Below are positions 35,289 through 42,092 of a DNA stretch of 42,092 nt, one piece after another. The notes below the pieces were generated by a model. It was not told where the DNA came from. It ran no database searches and worked only from the letters and a program-made list of their open reading frames with translations. Location: contig NZ_CASFWU010000029.1 of the NCBI RefSeq assembly GCF_949298305.1, positions 1 to 42,092 of the forward strand. Reading direction: 5' to 3'. The DNA comes from an uncultured Bacteroides sp. (GTDB taxonomy: Bacteria; Bacteroidota; Bacteroidia; Bacteroidales; Bacteroidaceae). How positions within the stretch are numbered: the first letter of the stretch is position 1; the number at the start of each line of letters is the position of its first letter. A program made the translations under genes and the position numbers.

Positions 35289-36415
35289 CATTTGAATTAC
35301 AATATACAGACAGCAAAAGCCAGGCACGGGCGGGACTGATTACCACAGACCACGGACAGATAGAAACCCCTATCTTCATGCCTGTCGGTACGCTCGGCAC
35401 CGTTAAGGGAGTTCATCTGACGGAACTGAAGAACGACATCAAAGCCCAGATTATTCTGGGCAATACCTACCATCTTTACCTCCGTCCGGGACTGGATGTC
35501 ATCGAAAAGGCAGGAGGACTGCACAAATTCAACGGTTTCGACCGTCCCATGCTGACAGATAGCGGCGGGTTTCAGGTGTTTTCGCTGGCTGGCATCCGTA
35601 AACTGAAGGAAGAAGGTGCGGAATTCCGTTCGCACATTGATGGTAGCAAGCACATTTTCACCCCTGAGAAGGTGATGGATATCGAACGTACAATCGGCGC
35701 CGACATCATGATGGCTTTCGATGAGTGCACTCCCGGCGACGCCGACTATGCCTACGCCAAGAAATCGATGGAGCTCACCCACCGCTGGCTTGACCGCTGC
35801 CTTCAGCGTTTCAACGAAACGGAACCCAAGTATGGTTATCACCAGTCGCTTTTCCCCATTGTGCAGGGGTGTGTGTATCCCGACCTGCGCAGGCAGTCGG
35901 CCGAATTTATCGCCTCCAAAGGAGCCGAAGGCAATGCCATTGGTGGCTTGGCCGTAGGCGAACCAACGGAGAAAATGTACGAAATGATTGAGCTGGTCAA
36001 CGAAATACTTCCCAAAGACAAGCCCCGATACCTGATGGGCGTAGGCACTCCTGTCAACATTCTGGAAGGTATCGAACGGGGTGTGGACATGTTCGATTGT
36101 GTAATGCCCACCCGTAACGGCCGCAACGGAATGCTCTTCACCAAAGACGGCATTATCAACATGCGCAATAAAAAATGGGAAACGGACTTCTCACCCATTG
36201 AAGCCGATGGTGCCTCTTACGTAGACACCCTCTACTCCAAAGCCTATCTCCGCCACCTCTTTCATGCCCAAGAATTGCTGGCCTTGCAAATAGCCTCCAT
36301 ACACAATCTGGCTTTCTATCTGTGGCTGGTGGGCGAAGCCCGTAAACATATCATACAAGGGGACTTCTCCACTTGGAAGCCAGCCATGATAAAACGCGTA
36401 TCAACACGGTTATGA
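35285..36415 (+). CDS. tgt: Queuine/preQ1 tRNA-guanine transglycosylase
   Basis: This 376-residue TIM-barrel enzyme exchanges guanine for preQ1 at the wobble position of QUN-anticodon tRNAs. Key segments are GTLGTVKG, DSGGFQVFSL (acid/base aspartate), QGCVYPDLR and the nucleophile region FDCVMPTRNGRNG. The zinc ligands CxCxxC expected before YSKAYLRHLFHAQE are replaced by ADGASYV; only the histidine remains. The rest is canonical, and I believe related Bacteroidetes enzymes share this loss, so the gene is called intact. It overlaps lon by 4 bp and lptG by 4 bp. Confidence 0.95.
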   Translation: MTFELQYTDSKSQARAGLITTDHGQIETPIFMPVGTLGTVKGVHLTELKNDIKAQIILGNTYHLYLRPGLDVIEKAGGLHKFNGFDRPMLTDSGGFQVFSLAGIRKLKEEGAEFRSHIDGSKHIFTPEKVMDIERTIGADIMMAFDECTPGDADYAYAKKSMELTHRWLDRCLQRFNETEPKYGYHQSLFPIVQGCVYPDLRRQSAEFIASKGAEGNAIGGLAVGEPTEKMYEMIELVNEILPKDKPRYLMGVGTPVNILEGIERGVDMFDCVMPTRNGRNGMLFTKDGIINMRNKKWETDFSPIEADGASYVDTLYSKAYLRHLFHAQELLALQIASIHNLAFYLWLVGEARKHIIQGDFSTWKPAMIKRVSTRL

Positions 36416-37548
36416 AAAGAATAGACTTGAAGATATTGAAAAGCATCAGGTTACCCCGCGGAAAGTTTCTCAAGCGGCTGGACTACTACATCATCAGGAA
36501 ATTTTTGGGCACATACGTCTTTACCATTGCCCTGATTATTTCCATTGCAGTGGTATTCGACTTCAACGAAAAAATGGACCGCTTCATGTCACACGAAGCA
36601 CCGTGGAAAGCCATCATATTCGACTATTATCTGAACTTTGTGCCCTACTTTGCCAATCTGTTTAGCCCATTGTTCGTGTTCATCGCCGTCATATTCTTCA
36701 CTTCCAAGCTGGCAGAGAATTCCGAAATCATAGCCATGTTCTCCACAGGCATGAGTTTCAAGCGGATGCTCCGGCCCTATATGGTATCGGCTGCCATTAT
36801 TGCCGTAGTTACTTTCTATTTAGGCTCCTACGTGATACCTAAAGGCAGTGTTACACGCATTAATTTCGAGGACAAATATTATAAGCCACGTAAAAGCAAT
36901 ACCGCACGCAACATCCAACTTGAAGTAGATTCAGGGGTAATTGCCTATATTGAACGCTACGAAAACTATAGCAAGACAGGCTATCGCTTCTCATTGGACA
37001 AGTTCAAGGACAAACAGTTGGTATCACACCTGACTGCACGTTCCATCACATACGACACCACTTCCGTACACAAGTGGATCATTAAGGACTATATGATACG
37101 ACAAATGGACGGCATGAAGGAAAGCATCACCAGAGGAACCCGCATAGACACTACCCTGTTTATGGAACCGGCCGACTTCCTGATAATGAAGAACCAGCAG
37201 GAAATGCTTACCAATCCTCAGCTGAGCGAATACATTGACCGACAACGACAGCGTGGGTTTGCAAACATCAAAGAATTCGAAATTGAATATCATAAGCGCA
37301 TTGCCATGTCTTTCGCCTCATTCATCCTGACGCTGATTGGTGTTTCGCTTTCGTCCAAGAAGACCAAAGGGGGCATGGGACTTCATCTGGGTATCGGATT
37401 GGGGTTAAGCTTCTCTTATATCCTTTTCCAGACCATTGCCTCTACCTTTGCCGTCAACGGAAACGTTCCTCCTGCCATTGCAGTATGGATACCGAACATC
37501 CTTTATGCGTTCATTGCCTTTTATCTCTACAAAAAGGCGCCCAAATAA
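36412..37548 (+). CDS. lptG: LptF/LptG family lipopolysaccharide export permease
   Basis: This 378-residue YjgP/YjgQ-family permease has helices near 30-50, 70-98 and 110-140, a periplasmic beta-jellyroll region (about 145-275) and three terminal helices (about 290-375). It would work with the LptB ATPase to lift LPS from the inner membrane. The ATG at 36412 overlaps the tgt stop as ATGA; the in-frame ATG 39 bp earlier is unlikely. LptF and LptG are hard to separate by sequence, so the symbol is tentative. Confidence 0.88.
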   Translation: MKRIDLKILKSIRLPRGKFLKRLDYYIIRKFLGTYVFTIALIISIAVVFDFNEKMDRFMSHEAPWKAIIFDYYLNFVPYFANLFSPLFVFIAVIFFTSKLAENSEIIAMFSTGMSFKRMLRPYMVSAAIIAVVTFYLGSYVIPKGSVTRINFEDKYYKPRKSNTARNIQLEVDSGVIAYIERYENYSKTGYRFSLDKFKDKQLVSHLTARSITYDTTSVHKWIIKDYMIRQMDGMKESITRGTRIDTTLFMEPADFLIMKNQQEMLTNPQLSEYIDRQRQRGFANIKEFEIEYHKRIAMSFASFILTLIGVSLSSKKTKGGMGLHLGIGLGLSFSYILFQTIASTFAVNGNVPPAIAVWIPNILYAFIAFYLYKKAPK

Positions 37549-37609
37549 AGGAGAAGGAGAGATTCGATTGTTTGTGAAATGTGCTCTATTTTTTGTAAGT
37601 AAGACAGAA

Positions 37610-38413
37610 ATGAAAGTAAAATTTATAAGCCTTGCGAGCGGAAGCAGTGGCAATTGTTATTATATAGGTACTGAGACCTATGGCATTCTGATTGACGCAG
37701 GCATCGCCGCGCGCAGCATTAAAAAACTGTTAAAGGATGCAGGTATAGGAATGGAAATGATACGAGCCGTGTTCGTCACACACGACCATGCTGATCATAT
37801 CAAGGCCGTAGGTGGACTGGGCGAAAAACTGAACATCCCCATCTATGCCACAGCACGCATCCATGAAGGCATCAATCGCAGCTACTGTGTCACAGAAAAA
37901 CTCCACTCCTCCGTCCGTCATCTGGAGAAACAGCAGCCTTTGCAATTGCAGGACTTCCTGATAGAATCCTTTGAAGTACCTCATGACGGCACAGACAACG
38001 TGGGCTATTGTATCAAAATAGGCGATAAGACCTTTTTGTTCCTCACAGACTTGGGAGAAATAACCCCTATCGCCGCCGGATACATAGAGCAAGCTGATTA
38101 TTTGATAATAGAAGCTAACTACGATGAAGAAATGCTGCGTATGGGCACCTATCCTCAGCATCTGAAAGAACGGATTGCCAGCCGTACAGGACACATGAGC
38201 AATCTTGACACCGCCCGTTTCTTAGCCGAACATTTTACCGACCACCTGAAATATATCTGGCTCTGTCATTTGAGCAAAGACAACAATCACCCTGAACTGG
38301 CATACAAGACCGTGGAATGGGAATTAAAGCAAAAGGGAATTATAGTAGGCAAAGATGTACAGCTTTGCGCATTAAAACGGTCTGTTCCTTCCCAACTATA
38401 CGAGTTTGAATAG
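37610..38413 (+). CDS. MBL-fold metallo-hydrolase (YycJ/WalJ-like)
   Basis: This 267-residue metallo-beta-lactamase-fold protein has the metal site motif THDHADH (H58, H60, D62, H63), plus later LTDLGE and HLSKDNNH that fit further ligands. N-terminal SLASGSSGNCYYIG is diagnostic for the YycJ/WalJ group, thought to act on DNA as exonucleases. The ATG at 37610 is chosen; in-frame sequence from 37436 overlaps lptG. It lies 61 bp after lptG and may be part of that transcript. Confidence 0.85.
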   Translation: MKVKFISLASGSSGNCYYIGTETYGILIDAGIAARSIKKLLKDAGIGMEMIRAVFVTHDHADHIKAVGGLGEKLNIPIYATARIHEGINRSYCVTEKLHSSVRHLEKQQPLQLQDFLIESFEVPHDGTDNVGYCIKIGDKTFLFLTDLGEITPIAAGYIEQADYLIIEANYDEEMLRMGTYPQHLKERIASRTGHMSNLDTARFLAEHFTDHLKYIWLCHLSKDNNHPELAYKTVEWELKQKGIIVGKDVQLCALKRSVPSQLYEFE

Positions 38414-38482
38414 GAAAATCTAAGAATTCCTCGTTTCAAATCTTTGGTGTCGTAGACGTCATTAGTGACTTATAGGCCAGCC

Positions 38483-38620
38483 TCACGACATCATTTTAAA
38501 GTTGGTGTTGTAGGCAGATGCCTTTACTGTGTCGTTGCGATTCAGTTGGTTGTCATTCAGCGTGAAGGTAAAGTTATCTTTCAGTCCGTAGTTATGTATG
38601 ATAAGATTGTTCTTATTCTC
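38483..38620 (-). pseudogene. Remnant of a gene 3' end
   Basis: The minus strand reads ENKNNLIIHNYGLKDNFTF..NTNFKMMS-stop, about 45 sensible codons with stop codons in frame immediately upstream. It resembles the tail of a secreted or surface protein. The neighbouring bases to 38760 show no other gene. Confidence 0.5.
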
Positions 38621-38772
38621 TTATCATAATCAGTCTACATTCTCGGTGAAACGGCTGGCATTAGTACCGGGTCAGCGGGCATTCCTGATTGGCTACATTG
38701 GCGTATCAGGCGCATTGCCAGGATAATATGGACATAAAAGGATATGGATGGAACGTCAACCCCACAAAAAAC

Positions 38773-38827
38773 GAAAAATCAGAGAAATACATTTATTTTG
38801 TAAATCTCTGATTTTTCTTTGTCGGGG
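38773..38827. terminator. Bidirectional terminator hairpin
   Basis: GAAAAATCAGAGA (38773-38785) pairs perfectly with TCTCTGATTTTTC (38815-38827), giving T-runs on both strands. It separates the MBL gene from the convergent AT-rich minus-strand genes. Confidence 0.8.
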
Positions 38828-38931
38828 TGAAAGGAACTTAATTTTGTCATTTCATTACTGATTATCAATAATATGTGATACGAATATTTCGTCTTATTTT
38901 CTGAAAACGTCTGATTTTGTATAATTCCAAA

Positions 38932-39273
38932 TTATCGATTCAATTTCGATAATAAACGTAGTTTCTTCACATATTTATCCCATAAATCAGGTATAATTTC
39001 ATTATTCTGATAGGGATTTGTTTTATCATCATAAAACCACAAACAAATGTACTCACCTTTCTCGTTAACCGTATACCGACCTTCAGCTAACCGTTCTAAC
39101 AATTTTTTATTAATTCCTTTGTAAGAACAATAATAGGATGAATGTTCATCTATTGTTTCGTTTAAAGAGTTACCTAAAGATGTGTACTCTCTATTAAAAA
39201 ACATCCATTCGTCACGGTCATTTTTCCTCATGCCATAAGGCAAGTTTATTCTTAAAAAATCACTCAGTGCCAT
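38932..39273 (-). CDS. Hypothetical protein (accessory region)
   Basis: This 113-residue protein is not recognised. It has no signal peptide or membrane segment, and is rich in Asn, Lys and Tyr (e.g. LWFYDDKTNPYQNNEIIPDLWDKYVKKL). It is third in a tightly spaced minus-strand set (10-bp gap from its neighbour) behind an XRE repressor gene. The AT-rich composition differs from the housekeeping genes to the left, suggesting recent transfer. Confidence 0.65.
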   Translation of the reverse strand: MALSDFLRINLPYGMRKNDRDEWMFFNREYTSLGNSLNETIDEHSSYYCSYKGINKKLLERLAEGRYTVNEKGEYICLWFYDDKTNPYQNNEIIPDLWDKYVKKLRLLSKLNR

Positions 39274-39283
39274 ATATAATCTA

Positions 39284-39583
39284 TTATAGCGTTTTCTTTT
39301 CTAATAGAAATGTTATCTCTGATATGGCAGATGATATAGAATCACACTTTTCTTGTAACTCTTTTTGAGAATCTATCATATCATGAGACATATCTAAAAT
39401 TGAGCTTTCTAAATCTTTAGTAGCGATTGATTGTACCAATGTGGACACTACTTCCGGATGAGATTCAACAAAGGTTTTACCATATTTATTTGATAGGTGA
39501 ACATACACAAAATCCCAATAATAAAAGACTTCATTAATGTGTTCTTCCATTTTTTCCGAGTAAGACCTTCTTTCTACTTTCAT
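39284..39583 (-). CDS. Hypothetical protein (accessory region)
   Basis: This 99-residue protein is not recognised. It looks helical and partly coiled-coil (DMSHDMIDSQKELQEKCDSISSAISEITFLLEKK) with no membrane segment. It lies 9 bp after the XRE regulator gene, so it is probably co-transcribed with it and could be a partner of the repressor or a small effector. Confidence 0.65.
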   Translation of the reverse strand: MKVERRSYSEKMEEHINEVFYYWDFVYVHLSNKYGKTFVESHPEVVSTLVQSIATKDLESSILDMSHDMIDSQKELQEKCDSISSAISEITFLLEKKTL

Positions 39584-39592
39584 AATTAATTA

Positions 39593-39922
39593 CTATTTAT
39601 TCAGTATTTCTAAATTATTATCTCCAAACACAAGCTTAAGGACCTGTTCTTTCCGGTCTTTCTTCAATTTGATCTGAAGGATAGCTTCCACACCTTCATT
39701 CTCTTGTCCCGGTTCAACATATCGAACCGGCCACGTAAACAAGTCTATGACACGAACACCCAAGCAATCTGCGATTATCTCAAGTTCGGAAACTTTCAAT
39801 TCACGTTTCCCACGCTCAAGATTGCTTAAGACAGAAGGGTCAACAGAAAGTGCTTCAGCCAAAACTTCCTGAGTAACACCCTTTTCAATTCTTATTTTCT
39901 TTATATTCTCTATTATGTTCAT
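39593..39922 (-). CDS. XRE-family HTH transcriptional regulator (repressor-like)
   Basis: This 109-residue protein has an XRE/Cro-CI DNA-binding domain at about 1-65 (RIEKGVTQEVLAEALSVDPSVLSNLERGKRELKVSEL split across two helices and the recognition helix). The C-terminal 40 residues lack a peptidase domain, so it is not a LexA-type autocleaving repressor. It is divergent from a second HTH gene across a 190-bp region with a perfect palindrome, the layout of a phage-like switch. It heads a three-gene minus-strand operon. Confidence 0.88.
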   Translation of the reverse strand: MNIIENIKKIRIEKGVTQEVLAEALSVDPSVLSNLERGKRELKVSELEIIADCLGVRVIDLFTWPVRYVEPGQENEGVEAILQIKLKKDRKEQVLKLVFGDNNLEILNK

Positions 39923-39978
39923 ATTTATAAAGTTAGATGTTCTTCTTGTTTGATAGCATGAGAAATATTCGATATAAA

Positions 39979-39993
39979 ATGAGATTATCTCAT
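39979..39993. promoter_or_regulatory. Perfect 15-bp palindrome between divergent HTH genes
   Basis: ATGAGATTATCTCAT is a perfect palindrome around its central T. A further half-site, ATGAGA, lies nearby at 39958-39963. It is the best operator candidate for the XRE regulator, 57 bp before that gene's start and 31 bp upstream of the rightward -7 box. Confidence 0.65.
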
Positions 39994-40023
39994 GTTTTTC
40001 TTGCGATATTCACATCAATATGT

Positions 40024-40031
40024 TATGTTTG
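40024..40031 (+). promoter_or_regulatory. -7 box of the rightward HTH gene
   Basis: TATGTTTG is an exact TAnnTTTG match, with a TTG near 40001 as a weak -33 candidate. The start codon is 82 bp downstream. Confidence 0.5.
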
Positions 40032-40112
40032 CACCGTGTAACTGAGATTTACGCATTGAAGTTGTGATTATCGCAATAAAACAACAAATTATTAATAAGG
40101 TTTTCAATCATT

Positions 40113-40313
40113 ATGGTATTTAGAGACTACATTAAGAGCCTGCCAAACCAGCAGTTTGACACAATTAAGAAGCTGGCAGAATTGACTTCGTCGTCAGTAG
40201 TGTCCGTGTACAGATGGATGAATGGAGATGCAACTCCGCACCCATTAAAGCAGAAAGTAATTGCCGAATACCTCGGCATGAGTGTTGAAGAACTATTCCC
40301 CACGAAGCAATGA
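40113..40313 (+). CDS. Small HTH protein, Cro-like position
   Basis: This 66-residue protein has a helix-turn-helix at about 17-36 (TIKKLAELTSSSVVSVYRWM) followed by a YLGMSVEELFP segment, similar to phage-type regulators. It is divergent from the XRE repressor gene and overlaps the next gene by ATGA, indicating translational coupling. Its position matches Cro in a two-repressor switch; this is inference from layout. Confidence 0.8.
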   Translation: MVFRDYIKSLPNQQFDTIKKLAELTSSSVVSVYRWMNGDATPHPLKQKVIAEYLGMSVEELFPTKQ

Positions 40314-40870
40314 AAGACCTGGCCAACACCGAATTTTACACCACACCCGAAGGTGAAGTTATGGTTAAGCCAGTCGGGCAATCGGCCTACATACTGACAG
40401 AGAACTGCCGCGACGTGATATGCGAGATGCTGGCCGCCATCCGCGAGCGTTACCCCAAGGCGCACACGGCACTGATGAAACTTTACTCCTCCAGTTCGAT
40501 GAACCGGATAGCATACGAGTACAAGGTGGTGCACAGATTTATCAGATGCAATTTTGGCGAGTACAACCAGGCTTCCATCGACATCAACCATCACGGGGTG
40601 TTCCAGTTCGAGGAAGTGGGCTGTCCGCTGCGAGGCGAGTGCCCCCTGGAGGGCGTGGTGTGCAAGCCGGAACTGGACACGCAGCTCACGGATAGGGAGA
40701 TGGAGGTGTTCCGCCTGTATGCCAAGAACCTGCAGACGGAGCAGATAGCCGACGAGCTGCACATCTCACCCTGCACGGTCAACCGACACCGGGAGAACAT
40801 CAAGGCCAAACTGCGTGTAAGCACCGTTGGCGAAATGGTCGCTTACTGGTACTCAAACCATCTGTCATAG
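40310..40870 (+). CDS. LuxR-type HTH regulator with a cysteine cluster
   Basis: This 186-residue protein ends in a LuxR/GerE HTH (about 125-182; LTDREMEVFRLYAKNLQTEQ, then IADELHISPCTVNRHRENIK). The N-terminal part contains C80 and the cluster C105, C111, C118 (CPLRGECPLEGVVC), which might bind metal or sense redox. Similar proteins occur in Bacteroides mobile elements. No receiver or autoinducer domain is present. It overlaps the small HTH gene by 4 bp, so both are probably made together from the rightward promoter. Confidence 0.85.
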   Translation: MKDLANTEFYTTPEGEVMVKPVGQSAYILTENCRDVICEMLAAIRERYPKAHTALMKLYSSSSMNRIAYEYKVVHRFIRCNFGEYNQASIDINHHGVFQFEEVGCPLRGECPLEGVVCKPELDTQLTDREMEVFRLYAKNLQTEQIADELHISPCTVNRHRENIKAKLRVSTVGEMVAYWYSNHLS

Positions 40871-40932
40871 TATCTCATAGAATTAGTTAGTTAGCCTGCC
40901 CGAGCCTCCTGTGAAGGCCGCGAGGGCACCAC

Positions 40933-41015
40933 CCCGCACTGCGTCCGAATGGTAGCGGACTGAATGGCGTCAGCCAGGCTGGGAAGCGACGGCGGTTCGA
41001 TTCCGCCATGCGGGA
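40933..41015 (+). other. tRNA-like structured sequence (degenerate)
   Basis: GGCGG-TTCGATT-CCGCC (40991-41007) is a perfect T-arm with canonical T-loop. GTCC...GGAC (40943-40946 with 40957-40960) around GAATGGTAGC resembles a D-arm, and CCCGCA (40933-40938) pairs with TGCGGG (41009-41014) as an acceptor stem. The middle 30 nt cannot form a normal anticodon arm, and no CCA is encoded. It may be a decayed tRNA or a tRNA-like RNA element. The bases at 40871-40932 hold an imperfect hairpin (GCCCGAGCCT against AGGCCGCGAGGGC). Confidence 0.5.
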
Positions 41016-41051
41016 CACGACGATTTATGAACCAATAAAAACTACATGTAA

Positions 41052-41279
41052 ATGAAAAAAGAGCATCTTACACTGGACACTCGGGTAGCCAATGCATTGG
41101 TGTCCCGAATCATCGAAGAGCGATGGCCGGTGCACGTACAACGCGGAATCCCTTTCCGCACGGAGAACGGCAACCACATGGCGGACGTCACCGTGGAGTA
41201 TGAAGACGACTTCCCGTTCGGCGGGAAACTGGCCGAGACCATCAACCGAGTGTTCAACTTATCCGACCCACTGCCATGA
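41052..41279 (+). CDS. Small hypothetical protein (phage- or plasmid-like)
   Basis: This 75-residue protein is not recognised and has no membrane segment or known motif. It overlaps the next gene by ATGA, so the two are translationally coupled. Its codon use is GC-rich like the preceding LuxR-type gene, unlike the minus-strand AT-rich genes. Confidence 0.65.
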   Translation: MKKEHLTLDTRVANALVSRIIEERWPVHVQRGIPFRTENGNHMADVTVEYEDDFPFGGKLAETINRVFNLSDPLP

Positions 41280-41416
41280 CCGTACAAGAACTTATGGAAC
41301 GCCTCGAAGAGTGCGACCCAGAGGCGGAAGTATATTTGAACACAGGTGACCTCAACCTGATGGAAATAAATAGTGTAAAGGAACACATACCGACCTGTTC
41401 GGTAATTATAAGTTAG
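41276..41416 (+). CDS. Very small protein (46 residues), MTVQELMERL type
   Basis: This 46-residue protein begins MTVQELMERLEECDPEAEVY and ends TCSVIIS. The start resembles small phage proteins of similar size (MTVQEL...D.AEV). The ATG overlaps the previous stop as ATGA, and its stop lies 4 bp before the next gene, so all three form a compact operon. Confidence 0.6.
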   Translation: MTVQELMERLEECDPEAEVYLNTGDLNLMEINSVKEHIPTCSVIIS

Positions 41417-41420
41417 AATT

Positions 41421-42092
41421 ATGGCAGCATACTTCATAGACCACATCAAGACCTACGCCAGCACCAACAACAAGGGACGCGAACTGCAACAATACATTGA
41501 GCAGTTCACCCAGCGGCTGGTGAAAGACGACCTCGCCATGGACGCGCTGAAGGTGGACATTGAGCAAGAGATTGAACGTCTCAACAAGGCATACCCTCGC
41601 ACTCGACCTCTTGTTTTGGACAGCTACAAGGGCAGAGACTACGGACAGTGGACAGCCTGGGTAAAGGGGAACAGTGACAAGATAGTGTTCATCCTCTACT
41701 GGAAGGAAGTGCTGGGTACGTACCGATTCAACGAACACGTTGAAAAGAAGTTGGAGCAGAAACCGCATCTTACAATTAATAATGTAGAATTGAGTACATG
41801 GCATTTTGATGATAAAGAAAATTGTATTCCAGACTCTTACATGGTATCTGCCTCATTTTGCTGTTATTCATATACCCTATTTTTAAACACTAAAGACTTA
41901 CAATGTTATGAAAATGGTGGTTTCTTGGATAATAGCGGATGTGATGGGCCTACATTATTTATTAATGAAGTTGATTCATATTACAAGATTTTTCAAAACG
42001 AAGCAGACGAACTTGTCGAAAAAATAAAAAAGGCGTGGGAAGATTTTAAAGAGAACTCACCTTATAACTATTATGGTAAAATTGAGGAGACA
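41421..42092 (+). CDS. Hypothetical protein, cut by the window end
   Basis: At least 224 residues, with no stop before the edge. It starts MAAYFIDHIKTYASTNNKG. It is soluble-looking and unrecognised. The first ~110 codons are GC-rich; after about 41760 the sequence turns clearly AT-rich (DDKENCIPDSYMVSASFCCY onward), suggesting a mosaic gene or recombination junction inside the frame. It continues the small-ORF operon. Confidence 0.7.
   Translation, partial: MAAYFIDHIKTYASTNNKGRELQQYIEQFTQRLVKDDLAMDALKVDIEQEIERLNKAYPRTRPLVLDSYKGRDYGQWTAWVKGNSDKIVFILYWKEVLGTYRFNEHVEKKLEQKPHLTINNVELSTWHFDDKENCIPDSYMVSASFCCYSYTLFLNTKDLQCYENGGFLDNSGCDGPTLFINEVDSYYKIFQNEADELVEKIKKAWEDFKENSPYNYYGKIEET

Noticed and set aside
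40933..41015. Functional tRNA gene
   Set aside because: The 30 nt between D-like and T-arms form no five-base-pair anticodon stem, so no anticodon can be read.
38414..42092. Complete prophage or integrative element
   Set aside because: No integrase, transposase, structural or conjugation gene and no att repeat are in the window; only regulators and small ORFs are seen.

Overview
The window looks like a Bacteroidales chromosome, most likely Bacteroides in the broad sense. The protein families are typical of that group: a DUF4301 protein, an HU-like protein fused to an Ig-like domain, MacB/FtsX-type permeases ending in ENPVLSIKSE, a Bacteroidetes-style AddA/AddB pair, and a queuine tRNA-ribosyltransferase without the usual cysteine cluster. 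Many leader regions carry the TAnnTTTG -7 box of the Bacteroides primary sigma factor. No species is assigned.

Left part (1-10.6 kb), housekeeping genes: a UDP-glucuronate decarboxylase-like epimerase, the DUF4301 protein, a RelA/SpoT (p)ppGpp enzyme with a degenerate hydrolase site, DgkA-type lipid kinase, a short MFS transporter coupled to panB, a HAD phosphatase, a MATE exporter, and a convergently overlapping HU-like protein.

Centre (10.4-23.2 kb): a sigma-54-type regulatory and transport island. A minus-strand operon of permease, ATPase and permease lies beside a plus-strand lipoprotein phosphoesterase, an outer-membrane-like protein, an NtrC-family response regulator and its histidine kinase, followed by a CPA1 cation/proton antiporter. 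The operon starts behind a near-consensus -24/-12 promoter (16652-16667), with three TGTC...GACA palindromes 55-130 bp upstream, as expected for enhancer sites of the neighbouring regulator. Both permease genes are broken at their 5' ends: one by an in-frame TAG, the other by a frameshifting deletion of transmembrane segment 1.

Right-centre (23.2-38.4 kb), housekeeping genes: acyl-CoA synthetase, AddA/AddB recombination nucleases, TrmN6, and a lon-tgt-lptG-MBL run joined by ATGA overlaps.

Right end (38.4-42.1 kb): an AT-richer accessory region with a gene remnant, a divergent pair of HTH genes around a perfect palindrome (repressor/Cro-like layout), a LuxR-type regulator with a cysteine cluster, a tRNA-like hairpin, and small phage- or plasmid-like ORFs running off the edge. 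No integrase, transposase or attachment site is visible.

The most unusual signal is a set of short intergenic tandem arrays, most of them palindromic. Seven arrays of three to six units occur in 42 kb. Six keep a 22-23 bp period (about two helical turns) and one has looser 21/25 bp spacing, yet every array has a different unit sequence. Several surround the sigma-54 island. Three other dispersed palindromic repeat families are also present.
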